A stretch of DNA of 64,000 nt from Leucobacter insecticola (GTDB lineage: Bacteria; Actinomycetota; Actinomycetes; Actinomycetales; Microbacteriaceae): positions 2,604,001-2,668,000 of the forward strand of contig NZ_CP049934.1 of assembly GCF_011382965.1 (NCBI RefSeq). The letters run 5' to 3'. The position numbers were made by a program, and so were the translations under genes. Shown piece by piece: positions 45,484 through 55,042 of the stretch (position 1 is the first letter of the stretch; each line of letters starts with the position of its first letter). Below the pieces are notes generated by a model. That model did no database searches. It had not been told where the DNA came from and saw nothing but the letters and a program-made list of their open reading frames with translations.

Positions 45484-46289
45484 ATGTATCCCACGCTTTC
45501 TGACCTGTTCGGCTTTGGCTTGCCGATTGATACCCACGGAGCGTTTGTGGCTCTCGGCCTGGCCGCGGGCGGCATCGTGTTCTGGATCGAGTCGCGTCGC
45601 CGCCGCGTACACGACCCGCGGATCCCGTATCTGGTGCTCGGGGCGCTCGTGGGCGCCGCGGTGTTTGCCAGGCTCGGAACTTGGGGGCAGCATCTGGACC
45701 CGTCTGAGAACCTCAATCTCGGTGAACAACTCTTACGCGGCAACGCGTCGATCCTGAGCGCCCTCGTTGGCGCCTGGCTTGGCGTGCACATCGCGAAACG
45801 GCTCGTCGGGTACCGCGAGCGCACGGGCGACCTGTTCGCTCCGGCAGTCGCACTCGCGCTCGCGATCGGGAGGATCGGCTGCCTCCTGACCGAACGTCCG
45901 GGCACGCCCACCGGCGGCGACTGGGGTATCGTGCTCGACGCGGCGCAGGCGGAGAGACTAGGACTCCCGCGGGGGTCGGCCTCCACCCCAGTTTCGTCTA
46001 CGAGATCATTTTTCACGCGGTCGCGTTCGCGGTGATCTGGTGGTGGCTCCGGCGGCTCAGGATCGCGCCCGGTGAGATCCTGACGCTCTATATTGGCGCG
46101 TACGCGGTCTTCCGCTTCTTCGTCGAGTTCGTGCGCGGCAACGAGATCGCGTGGCTCGGGCTCACCAGACCGCAGCTATTTCTGCTGCTGACGATCCCAC
46201 TTTTTGCCGTCCGGGTGATCTGGTTGGCGCGCCACGGCAAGCTCACCGTCCCTCAAGAAAGGAGAGCTGATGAACATCAACCCGCCTGA
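45484..46289 (+). CDS. Prolipoprotein diacylglyceryl transferase (Lgt)-family protein (frameshifted in this sequence)
   Basis: The restored product is 268 aa with about seven helices. Lgt-family features are LAIGRIGCLLTERPG (the GRxG region), GLHPSFVYE, and YAVFRFFVEFVRGNEIAWLG with the conserved arginine. Lgt transfers diacylglycerol from phosphatidylglycerol to lipoprotein cysteines. The frame breaks at the G run 45971-45975; one added G joins the halves in GVGLHPSFVYEIIFHAVAF. It starts 3 bases after the two-helix gene. The main lgt of this group is usually elsewhere, so this may be a second, specialised copy; that is an inference. Confidence 0.82.
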
Positions 46290-46610
46290 GCTCCCGCCTG
46301 ACAATCTCCCGCCTGACAATCTCCTGCCTGACAATCTGCCGCCGGAGCGACCACCCAGTGGCCGCATTCTGGCCGGAATCGGGATCGGAGTCGGCGCGTA
46401 TGTGGTCGCCATCTTCGTCATCCTCTCCCTTTTCGGCCCGAACAGATATCCCTCGACTGAGGCAATCCGCTTCTGGGTCCTCGCCCCGTCATCCTCGGTA
46501 TCGTGCTCACGATTCTTCGGCGTACTCGTAAGACCGGTATCGGGGTGCTCATCCTCTCAGCCTCACTCTGGCTTGTTTTTCTGAGCATGTGCATCGATCT
46601 CTTCGTTTAG
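46270..46610 (+). CDS. Small membrane protein with proline-rich repeat (paralogue 1; frameshifted in this sequence)
   Basis: The restored product is 113 aa. The N-terminus holds a PPDNL-type pentapeptide repeated in DNA as 15-base units (PPDNLPPDNLLPDNLPPE). Three hydrophobic segments follow. The frame breaks at the C run 46484-46487: one added C gives LAPVILGIVLTILRRTRKTG and then a tail matching the downstream paralogue. GAAAGGAG precedes the ATG, which lies inside the end of the Lgt-like gene. Function unknown. Confidence 0.7.
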
Positions 46611-46628
46611 TGTCTTGGAGGAACATCC

Positions 46629-46952
46629 ATGAGTATCGACCCACCTGAATCCCAGGAGCCGGATTCGCAACTGCCTGATGGATCCAGCGGAGGCAGCATT
46701 TGGGGCGGAGTCGGAATCGGATGCGGCTCCTATGTCTTCGTTCTCCTCATCGGCTTTGTACTGCTTGGCTCCGGAGTCTACTTCTCAGGCAACGTCTTTC
46801 TGCTCTTGCTCTTCTCCCCGTTGGCGATCGGGATCCTGCTCGCAGTTCTTCCGCGAACGAGACGCCTGGGAATCGGCGCACTGATTCTTACCGCGGCAGC
46901 CTGGCTGATCCTCATCGGGCCGTGTTTCGCGATGATTGGCGGGATCCTCTGA
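46629..46952 (+). CDS. Small membrane protein (paralogue 2)
   Basis: A 107-aa protein with an acidic/proline N-terminus (SIDPPESQEPDSQLPDG), a glycine-rich start of the first helix (GVGIGCGSYVFVLLIGFVLL), and two further helices. The segment IGILLAVLPRTRRLGIGALI is plainly related to the upstream paralogue (GIVLTILRRTRKTGIGVLI). GGAGG lies just before the ATG. The pair ends the radical SAM/Lgt-like operon. Function unknown. Confidence 0.75.
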   Translation: MSIDPPESQEPDSQLPDGSSGGSIWGGVGIGCGSYVFVLLIGFVLLGSGVYFSGNVFLLLLFSPLAIGILLAVLPRTRRLGIGALILTAAAWLILIGPCFAMIGGIL

Positions 46953-47015
46953 CCCCTGTTACCCGCGCGATTCCCGCCCTCGCGTTCACGGGCGCTCCGC
47001 AATGGCCCCTTTTCA

Positions 47016-47090
47016 CTGAGAACACCGATTCCACTCAGAACACCCAAGTTCCAGCAAAGTAGGTGTTCTCAGTGGAATCGGTGTTCTCAG
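47016..47090. repeat. Inverted repeat with 29-bp arms
   Basis: Arms 47016-47044 and 47062-47090 are complementary with one mismatch. Each arm contains TGAGAACACC-type motifs twice, with GATTCCACT between. The 17-base loop is CAAGTTCCAGCAAAGTA. It lies between the small membrane protein and amidase genes, whose convergent stops are 64 and 36 bases away, so it may act as a terminator; it also looks like a mobile or REP-like repeat. A short AAGCTC microsatellite is at 47108-47130. Confidence 0.8.
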
Positions 47091-47125
47091 CAAAATGATG
47101 TTGTTACTCAAGCTCAAGCTCAAGC

Positions 47126-48792
47126 TCAGGGCGTCGAGGCAGGGGGCACTCGCATGGATCCCGCCGCCTCAAACGCCGCGGCATATCCAAGCAGCTCGGG
47201 ATCCGCGTAGGCCGGACCGGCGAAGGTCAATCCGACCGGCATCCCGATGTCCTCCATCAGTCCCATGGCGACAGTCACGGTCGGGATGCCGAGGTGGCGC
47301 AGCGCGTAGTTGCCGTTCGAGAAAAACACACCGTTCGACCAGGCGTGATCCGCGGCGGCAACATCGACGTCGGCGTTCGCCGCCCCCACATCGGCGTTCG
47401 CGGGGAACACCACCGCATCGTACCCGTGCTCAGCAAGCCACGCCTCGAACAGTTCCTCGCGCAGCCGCACAAGCGCGCGCAGCCCGTCCGCGAAATCCGG
47501 TCGCTCGCGCGGATCCGCGATACCCGCTCGCGCCGCGGCAACAGTGGCGCGGTAGCGGTTGTCGTAGTCTTCGACCTCCTCGTAGCGGTCTGGCAGCGCG
47601 CCCGGCGGCCTGGGGAAAATCTGATCGGGATCCACCACCCCCAGGTTCGGGATCGCCGGATCGCCGTTCGCCTTCAAGAAATCGTCCCAACCAAACCCGA
47701 GGAAGTCGGTGAACTCGGTGTCCATCCAGCCCTCGGGGAGTACTCCGAGCGCGCCGACGTTTTCCTGCCCGGGCCGGTCGCCCTCGTACTGCTCAATGAG
47801 CGGGAATCCCGTCACCACGACCTCGGCACCAAGCTCCTCAAGCCGCGCCCGAGCGATCTCGAACCGTGCGAGCACCGACGGGCGCACCGCGATCGGGAAC
47901 CGCGGATCCTGGCCGAGATACATCGCCGGCACCGCGAAACGCTTGCCGCGCAGGGCGTTGGGATCCTGCAGCGAGAGATACGATTCGGGCCGGTGCTGGC
48001 TCGGCTTCGGAAGCGGCACGACTGATTGGTTGCGCCAGAAGTCGCCGCGGGTGATCTCGTCATCCTGCACCAGCACGTCAAGCAGCCGCAGCATGTCAGG
48101 CATGGAACGGGTGTGCGGGACCACCACATCGCGGGCGGGAAACAGCGGCCAGTTGCCGCGAATGGAGAGCACACCCCAGGACGGAGTATATGCGCAGAGA
48201 CCGTTGTTTGAGGCGGGGCTGCGGCCCGAGGAGACCGTCTCTTCCCCATGCCAAACACCGCGAGGTTCGCGGCGGTTGAAACCCCCGAGCCGTTCGAGGA
48301 TCCCGAGGCGTAGGCCGCGGCGAGGTAGTCACGATTGTAGGGGCTTTCGGCGCGCCCATATACGCCGCGCTGCATGCCGCCATCTGCCATCGGAGGCATA
48401 TTGGTTTTGCCGATGAGAACCGCGCCGGCTTCGCGGAGCTTGGCGACGGAAAACGCGTCCCACTGCGCAATGAGATCCTTGAACGCCGGCGATCCCGCGG
48501 CGACCGTGAGGCCCTGCACCATATACGAATCCTTGACGGTAAACGGCACACCCTCAAGGGGCCGCGCCGTGCCCTCGCGCCAGCGGCGGTCTGACTCGGC
48601 AGCCTGCGCCATCGCTGCGGGGTTCAGCACCGGGATCGCGTTGAGGCCGCCAGATCCCCTGTCGTATGCGTCGATCCTGGCAAGATAGCGCTCGGTAAGC
48701 TGAGTACTCGTGATCTCACCGCGCGCAAATGCCGCGAGGATCTCTTCGATACTTGCCTCGATTAGATTGAAGCCGGCTGCAGGATCGCTCAT
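47126..48792 (-). CDS. Amidase-signature hydrolase (frameshifted in this sequence)
   Basis: The restored 555-aa protein belongs to the amidase signature (Ser-Ser-Lys) family. The catalytic lysine is in VPFTVKDSY and the cis-serine/nucleophile region in AYASGSSNGSGVSTAANL then EETVSSGRSPASNN. The AxLxxG core and GTDTGGS-type motif of most members are altered, as in a subgroup of fungal and actinobacterial amidases. The frame breaks after FGMG at the C run 48244-48247; one added base gives EETVSSGRSPASNNGL. It is divergent from a TetR gene that is the probable repressor. Amide substrate unknown. Confidence 0.86.
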
Positions 48793-48826
48793 GTCTTCCT
48801 CGTTTCCGTGTCGAAAGTATCGTATC

Positions 48827-48842
48827 CTGAAAATAGTTTCAG
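48827..48842. promoter_or_regulatory. TetR operator candidate
   Basis: CTGAAA-ATAG-TTTCAG, a perfect inverted repeat lying midway in the 73-base gap between the divergent amidase and TetR starts. It is the only clear palindrome there. Binding by the TetR protein is inferred from position. Confidence 0.55.
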
Positions 48843-48865
48843 TTCCAGCAGCCGGAGGAGGCAGC

Positions 48866-49510
48866 GTGGCAGAGAACACCCAAGCCGACAGCAGAGCAGA
48901 TAGCCGAGACAAGATCCTGCAGGCCTGCGAACGGACAATTGCCCGCTCGGGGCTGCGCAGCTTCAGAATGCAGGACGTTGCACGGGAAGCGGGAGTCTCC
49001 ATCGGTCTCCTGTCGTACCACTTCGGCGACCGCGACGGCCTCCTTCAGGCCGCCCTCGACCACGTCAACGCTAGGAGCTCCGACCGCGCAGGACGAACCC
49101 CTCACGCCCACACCCCCGCACAGCGATTGAGCGCCCTGTTGTGCTCAGAGTTCGGTGACGACGCGCAGGTCCGCGCCGGCTCCATCGTGTGGAACGAGCT
49201 GCGGGCGGTCTCGGTGTTTGAGCCAACGAGCGCCGCCGCTCTCACCCGCTCTACCGCGGAGTGGCAGAGCGCGGTAGAGACGCTCATCGGCGAGGCGATC
49301 CTCGCTTGCACCCCGCAGGATCACGAACCTGAGCAGAACACCGGGCCGGCAGCCACAGCGCTCCTTCTCACCGCACTCGTCGAGGGGTTGTCCGGGCGAT
49401 GGTTGACCGGCCAGATCACCGCAGACGAGGCGCAACACGCGGTGCGTTTCGCGCTCCACGGACTCGGGCTCAGTGAATCCGACGCGCCCGGGGTACCCAG
49501 CGGGGCCTAA
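48866..49510 (+). CDS. TetR-family regulator
   Basis: A 214-aa regulator with the TetR helix-turn-helix (SRDKILQACERTIARSGLRS then DVAREAGVSIGLLSYHFGDR) and a variable ligand-binding domain. GTG start chosen with GGAGGAG six bases upstream; an open frame reaches further but overlaps the amidase 5' end. Divergent from the amidase and probably controls it and perhaps itself. Confidence 0.88.
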   Translation: MAENTQADSRADSRDKILQACERTIARSGLRSFRMQDVAREAGVSIGLLSYHFGDRDGLLQAALDHVNARSSDRAGRTPHAHTPAQRLSALLCSEFGDDAQVRAGSIVWNELRAVSVFEPTSAAALTRSTAEWQSAVETLIGEAILACTPQDHEPEQNTGPAATALLLTALVEGLSGRWLTGQITADEAQHAVRFALHGLGLSESDAPGVPSGA

Positions 49511-49636
49511 GGAAACCACGCTCTGAGCCATTGGCGGCCTAGAATCAAACATTGGGGCTCACGGCGGATCGCCGACATCGTGCCACGGAATCCGGATTGC
49601 ACCGATTCATTGATGACCATCGAGAGGAACGCAGTC

Positions 49637-51093
49637 ATGTCCACTGACGCATCACTACCTCAGCAGGAGCAACTGCAACGAGGACTGTCGAATCGGCACC
49701 TGCAGCTGATTGCGATTGGCGGCGCAATCGGCACGGGCTTGTTCCTCGGTTCCGGCAAGGTCATCAGCCTCACCGGCCCTCCATCCTGTTCATCTACACC
49801 ATCATCGGCTGCATGATGTTCTTCTTGATGCGGGCACTCGGAGAGCTACTCCTCTCCAACCTGAACTACAAGACCTTCGGCGACATTGCGAAAGACCTCA
49901 TCGGTCCCTGGGCGGGCTTCTTCGTCTCCTGGACCTACTGGGTGACCTGGGCCACGATCTGCATCGCTGACATCATCGCGATCACCGCCTACGTCCTCGA
50001 TATGAAGCCGAACACGCCAGTGTGGCTCCCCGCGCTCATCACCGCCATCGTGCTGACGATCCTGAACCTGCAACCGGTGCGGTTCTTTGGCGAGTTCGAG
50101 TTCTGGTTCTCGATCATCAAGATCGTCGCGATTCTCGCGCTGATCGTCACCGGGGTGGTGCTGATCGTGAGCGGCTTCCAGAACCCCGACACTGGCACCT
50201 CTGCTTCGCTCACGCATCTCTGGGACAACGGCGGCATGTTCCCCTACGGAGCAGGCGGCTTCATCCTGGGATTCCAGCTCGGGATCTTCTCGTTCATCGG
50301 CGTGGAGCTCGTCGGCACCGCGGCCGCGGAGACGAAGGACCCGCACCGCAACCTGCCGCGCGCCATCAACTCCATCGTCGTCCGCGTCATCATCTTCTAC
50401 GTCGGAGCCCTCACGGTCATCATGGCGCTCACACCGTGGGACAAGATCGACCCGGAGGCAAGCCCGTTCGTCACGACCTTCGCCTACGCAGGCTTCACCT
50501 CCGCCGCATTCGCGATCAGCCTTGTGGTGCTTACGTCGGCGGCCTCGAGCGCAAACTCGGGCTTCTACTCCGGCACACGAATGATGCACGGTCTCGCCCA
50601 CGACGGCCACGCCCCCGCACGCTTCGCGCTCACCGATAGTCGCGGAGTACCCCGCCGCGCGGTCTTCTTCTCCGCCGTATTTGTCTTCTCCTCAGTGCCG
50701 ATCCTGCTGCTCGGAGAGAGCGTCATCGAGGCCTTCACCTTCGTGAGCTCGGTCGCTTCAACATTCATTCTGTTCATTTGGGGCATGATCGCCGTCAGCT
50801 TCATCCAGTATCTGCGCAAGTACCCCGAGCGTCACGCGGCCTCGACGTTCAAGACACCGCTTGCCCGGATCGTGCCGTGGGTCGTGCTCGCCTTCTTCGT
50901 GTTCATCGTGTTCACACTACTCATGGCTGAAGACACGCGGGTGCCGCTCACATTCACACCAATCTGGTTCGTGATCCTGGCCGTAATGTGGCAGTTCACG
51001 AAGCGCCGCCTGGAACGCGAGGGTCGACCGCTCACGGCCGCTATCGCACTCCCCGGCACCGGCGACGACGCCTCTCCTGCCGAGACCGAATGA
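49637..51093 (+). CDS. cycA: D-serine/D-alanine/glycine permease CycA-like (APC; frameshifted in this sequence)
   Basis: The restored 485-aa APC-family permease closely follows CycA: LQRGLSNRHLQLIAIGGAIG, GTGLFLGSGKVISLTGPSI, RALGELLLSNLNYKTFGDIA, GVELVGTAAAETKDPHRNLP and LTSAASSANSGFYSGTRMMH. It imports D-alanine, D-serine and glycine with protons. The frame breaks at the C run 49776-49778; one added C restores LTGPSILFIYTIIGCMMFF. Start ATG at 49637 has GAGAGGAA upstream. It converges on an acyl-CoA dehydrogenase gene. Confidence 0.9.
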
Positions 51094-51099
51094 TCTCAG

Positions 51100-51139
51100 C
51101 GACCCGCCACCTGTTTCGCGCGGAACAGATGGCGGGTCG
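51100..51139. terminator. Terminator between cycA and the acyl-CoA dehydrogenase gene
   Basis: CGACCCGCCA and CTGTT pair with AACAG and TGGCGGGTCG around a TCGCGCGG loop with a one-base bulge each side, seven bases past the cycA stop. Confidence 0.85.
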
Positions 51140-51163
51140 ACGTGGTGATGGCGGATAGCACCA

Positions 51164-52389
51164 TCACGCGAACGCGGATATCCCCGTGATTTCGCGGCCT
51201 ATGATCAGCGCCTGCACCGTCTCGGTGCCCTCATAGGTGTGCAGCGACTCAATGTCTGCGAAGTGTCGCGCCACACGATTCTCCAGCAGGATCCCGTTCC
51301 CACCGAGCAGATCCCGCGCATTCGCGGCCATCGCCCGTGCGGTCCGGGTCGCCGTGTATTTGCCGAGCGAGGCGCCGGGGCCGGAGAGCTCCCCCGTTCC
51401 TCCGCGCGAGTGAGCTGCATAAGTAGCGCCTGCAGGGAAGTGAGCTGGCTCAGCATTTCGGCGAGCCGCGCCTGCACGATCTGCGAAGCTGCGAGCGGGC
51501 GCCCGAACTGCACGCGCTGCTTGGCATAGTGCACTGACGTCTCGTAGACGGCCGTCGCGTGGCCGAGAGCAGACCACGCAACACCGAGCCTTGTGGCCTG
51601 CAGGATCCGAGCCGTGTCTTTGAAACTCGCTGCCCCCGGCATTTTTGCACTCGCAGAAACCTTCACATCATTGAGGGAGATGTCCGCCTGCCAGATCGCG
51701 CGGAGAGAGACCTTCCCCTCAATGGTCCTCGCATCGTACCCCGGCGCATCCTGGGGAACGAGAAATCCCTGCACCTGACCGTCGTCGCCGCGTGCCCACA
51801 CCACGGCGACGTGGCCGACACTGCCCGAGCCGATCCATTTCTTGTGGCCATTGAGGACGTAGCCGTCTCCCGAAACTTCAGCGCGCGTCTCGAGACTCAC
51901 CGAGTCAGATCCGTGGGTGGGCTCCGTAAGCGCGAACGCACCAAGTTCCCTGCCGCGCGCGAGCGGCTCGAGCCAGCGCTCCTTCTGCACCTCTGATCCA
52001 CACTCCGCGATGGCACGCAGCGCCAGTGCGCCCTGCACCGCAACAATCGTGGCGACGGATCCGTCCCCGCGCGCCAGCTCCATCGTCGTCAGACTTGCGG
52101 CAAGCAGGCTCTGCTCAGGAAACCCCGGCACGTCGACGCCATCGCGCAGCAGATCAAGATCACCAAGGCGCTTCGCAAGGTTGAGCGGATACTCGGCGCG
52201 ATCCCAGTGACCCGCGATGACGGGCCGCACTTCGTCTTGCACAAAGGCGCGCGCCCGGTCACGATAGGCCAGGTCTGCGTCAGAGATATTTCGAAAGACC
52301 CCGGCGACGTCCGGATCGAGCGGCTCCCAGAGTTCGTACTCTGGCTCTTGGGTGCCCGGTGCGATGGGGAGGTGTGCTTTCTGCGGCAT
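51164..52389 (-). CDS. Acyl-CoA dehydrogenase, glutaryl-CoA-dehydrogenase-like (frameshifted in this sequence)
   Basis: The restored 408-aa flavoprotein has the ACAD plan: the N-terminal helical domain, GAFALTEPTHGSDSVSLETR at the FAD site, KKWIGSGSVGHVAVVWAR and ANARDLLGGNGILLENRVAR. The C-terminal SLHTYEGTETVQALIIGREI holds the catalytic glutamate (YEGT). Sequence is closest to the glutaryl-CoA dehydrogenase branch, but specificity is not certain. The frame breaks at the C run 51391-51395; one added base joins EERGELSGPGASLGKY. Start MPQKAH has GAGAGGA upstream. Confidence 0.88.
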
Positions 52390-52731
52390 TGCGGATCCTC
52401 TCTGAGTGATTGCGCGGGCCGGGATCGTGCCCGGTCGCAGTCGCGGTGGCTGCGACTGAGTCTCACACATCTCAGCCCCAAATGATGGGCCCTCTGGCGA
52501 CACCCACCACACATCCTCCACTGCGACTCGCCCGCGTGTGAGGCAGGCCACAAGGCGACCGGACCGTCCCCAGCATGTCGAGACTTAGTATCCGCTTCTT
52601 CCTGGCCACCACACGGGACACTAGGAGACAACCGTAGCATTCATTTGCAAACGTTCTGGGACAAGATCCTCCGTTTGTAGAAAATTGACGGCTGACCCAA
52701 TGCGTCAGCAATTCCAACACTGGAGAATCTC
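52390..52731. other. Non-coding gap between the dehydrogenase and surface-protein genes
   Basis: These 342 bases hold no gene I can support. A palindromic TTTGCAAA sits at about 52647-52654 and GACAAGATCC about 15 bases further on, in the promoter region of the surface-protein gene. TTTGCAAA is close to the core reported for RamB sites in Corynebacterium, but one short match proves nothing. Confidence 0.4.
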
Positions 52732-54343
52732 ATGAATAAGCTCACTAGTATGCTGTCTGCCACTGGCAGCATACTCTTGACTGCACTGCTCGTCGGCACC
52801 TTTTCATCTGCCGCGCAAGCTGCCCCCGAGGACACCTCGGACACCACAACAGATACGCATGCGCGTGCACTCAGCGGGCCAGGTTCGGTGACGATCAACG
52901 TCCTCGATGAGCAAGGAAACCGACTCCCCGCGAAGACTCCGGGTGCAGGTCAGGCATTCTCTTCCCACTACGCGTTCTTCCTGATCAAGGGAGACAACGG
53001 CGTCGAGCTGGTTGTGGCCGACCAGGACCGGACGATCCGCACCGCGCCGCTCAACGATTCCAACAGCACCCCCGGGGGTGATCACCGTGCAGAATCTGCC
53101 CTATGGGACGTACACCATCACGGAGATCTATCAGCCCGATGGTTACGCACTTTCCGCCGCACCGACAACCGTGACGGTTGCGTCCGGCAGCGAGAACGCC
53201 ACCGTCTCGGTGTCGCACACTCGCGGCGCTAACCTGCCCTACGGTGATACCTTTTCCCCGGACCTCGATGTCAAGATCACCGCGGACACTGACCTCGCTG
53301 CGTACGCCGGCCAGGTGATCACCTTCACCATAGACATCACCAACACGGGCAACACCGTGCTCAACGGCTTTGATGCTGGGTTCCACCGGTTCAGCGCGTC
53401 TAGTGACGTGAAAGACAATCCGTACAATGACCTTCCCGGCTCCCCGACCGCGAACAGCAGCATTTCTGACGATTACATCAAGTCGATCGACGGCTGCGTC
53501 AGCCAGCGCTTCCTGGCTCCCGGTGAGTCCGTCTCCTGCCAGGTGCAGTACGCCGTCGCGGAAGCCGACCTGCATTGGGCCTCAAACCGGGACGCCAACG
53601 ATGACTACGATCTCACCTGCACCATCATGTTCTCGGACTGGTTCACGGCGTGGGACCGCTACAACACACAGTTCAACCAGACCACAGCAACCGGGGAAAA
53701 TCTCCGCGAGAATCCCGCAACGTACGAGACGCGCAATAGGGTCGTCAACGGAGACACGATTCAGATTCGCACACCCTGCTACAGAGAGCCGACGCAGCAG
53801 GCCGATGACGCGATCCTCGAGATCAACAACTCGCTCTCGGGCGATGGGGCTGACGAGGCACAGGGCCCATTCATCGTTGAGGTCGACTGCGTGATCAACG
53901 GTACGTCACTTCCCGGTTTCCCTCGCACCGTCATTTTTGACAGCCCCGGCAGCCAACAGATTACGGTCGAGGCGGGCGCGACCTGCCGTCTCACGTCAAT
54001 CGATCGCGGGAACGCAAGCGGCGCATCGATCACCACCAACGATGTGGTGATGGAGAGCGGGAAGACCGCCTCCGTTACGGTCGACCACGTCTTCGGCAGC
54101 AGCACGGTTCCCCCGAGCGGTTCAGCGGTGTTGCCTGCGCAGGGCGGGAACCAGGGCCCCGCGGGCGCTGCAGCTTCCGCTGGCTCAGCAGACTCGCAGA
54201 GCGAACAGACGCTCGCGGTCACCGGAGCGCCGATCGCCGCCTACCTGAGCGCGGGCAGTATCGCTACCCTCCTCGGCGGCGCGCTCCTGATTGCTGTACG
54301 GCGACGCCCACCACTTAGTTTCCGGGTGAGCCGCTGCCAGTAG
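52732..54343 (+). CDS. Wall-anchored surface protein with SpaA-like and DUF5979-like domains (frameshifted in this sequence)
   Basis: The restored 536-aa exported protein begins with a signal peptide (SILLTALLVGTFSSAAQAAP). A SpaA/prealbumin-like region contains VITVQNLPYGTYTITE. The middle is a DUF11-like region (VITFTIDITNTGNTVLNG) with several cysteines, and near the end is a DUF5979-like domain (VEVDCVINGTSLPGFPRTV). The C-terminus is a sorting signal: LAVTG, a hydrophobic helix and RRRP, the LAXTG form used by class E sortases. The frame changes at 53069-53078 within a C5G5 run. One base too many, or two too few, would explain it. It may form pilus-like or adhesin structures. Confidence 0.8.
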
Positions 54344-54377
54344 TGCGCAGTGGCTCACTCAGAAGGCGACTACTGAT

Positions 54378-54416
54378 AAACCGGCGTGCTGCCCAGCCGA
54401 CAGCGCGCCGGTTTTT
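54378..54416. terminator. Terminator of the surface-protein gene
   Basis: AAACCGGCG pairs with CGCCGGTTT, followed by TTTTT after the stem. It begins 35 bases past the stop and ends at the stop of the convergent MBL gene. Confidence 0.82.
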
Positions 54417-55042
54417 CAGTGCCCGCGGTCGATCCACTCCTGCAAATGGGGTGCCTCCGCCGCAATCGAGGTGCTCTCACCGTGACCCGTGTGCACGACC
54501 GTCTCACTCGGGAGCGTCAGCAGCCGATCCCGAATCGATTCGATGATGGTCGGAAAGTCACTGTAGGAACGCCCGGTCGCCCCCGGGCCACCCTGGAAGA
54601 GTGTGTCACCCGTAAAAACAGCGCCGAGCGCAGGCGCGGTGAAGCTCGTCGACCCCGGAGAGTGCCCAGGCGTGTGCATGGCGTGCAGCTCGACGCCCGC
54701 CACCTCAAACACGTCGCCGTCCGCCAGTTCCGCATCGGGCGCCTCGTCGTACACCGCATCCCACAGCATGCGGTCTGCGGCGTGCAGATAGATCGGTGCC
54801 TCGAGCAGGGCCGCAGTCTCCCGGGCCGCGCGAATATGGTCGTCATGCCCGTGGGTGAGCAGGATCGCGCGCACGCGTCGCTCCCCCACCGCATCAGCGA
54901 TCTCCGCGGCATTGTGCGCGGGATCGATAACGATGACCTCGGCATCATCACCGACGATCCAGACATTGTTGTCAACGTCCCAGGTGCCGCCGTCGAGCGA
55001 GAACGTCCCGCTTGTCACGTAGCCCTCAATGCGCGCGTTCAC
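54416..55042 (-). CDS. MBL-fold hydrolase, probable S-formylmycothiol hydrolase
   Basis: A 208-aa glyoxalase-II-like metallo-beta-lactamase protein with [13 protein letters not shown] (HxHxDH), [12 protein letters not shown], and [20 protein letters not shown]. It is co-translated (four-base overlap) with the mycothiol-dependent formaldehyde dehydrogenase upstream. In actinobacteria this pair oxidises formaldehyde via S-hydroxymethyl- to S-formylmycothiol, which the MBL enzyme then hydrolyses. Function from context and fold. Confidence 0.85.
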   Translation of the reverse strand: MNARIEGYVTSGTFSLDGGTWDVDNNVWIVGDDAEVIVIDPAHNAAEIADAVGERRVRAILLTHGHDDHIRAARETAALLEAPIYLHAADRMLWDAVYDEAPDAELADGDVFEVAGVELHAMHTPGHSPGSTSFTAPALGAVFTGDTLFQGGPGATGRSYSDFPTIIESIRDRLLTLPSETVVHTGHGESTSIAAEAPHLQEWIDRGH

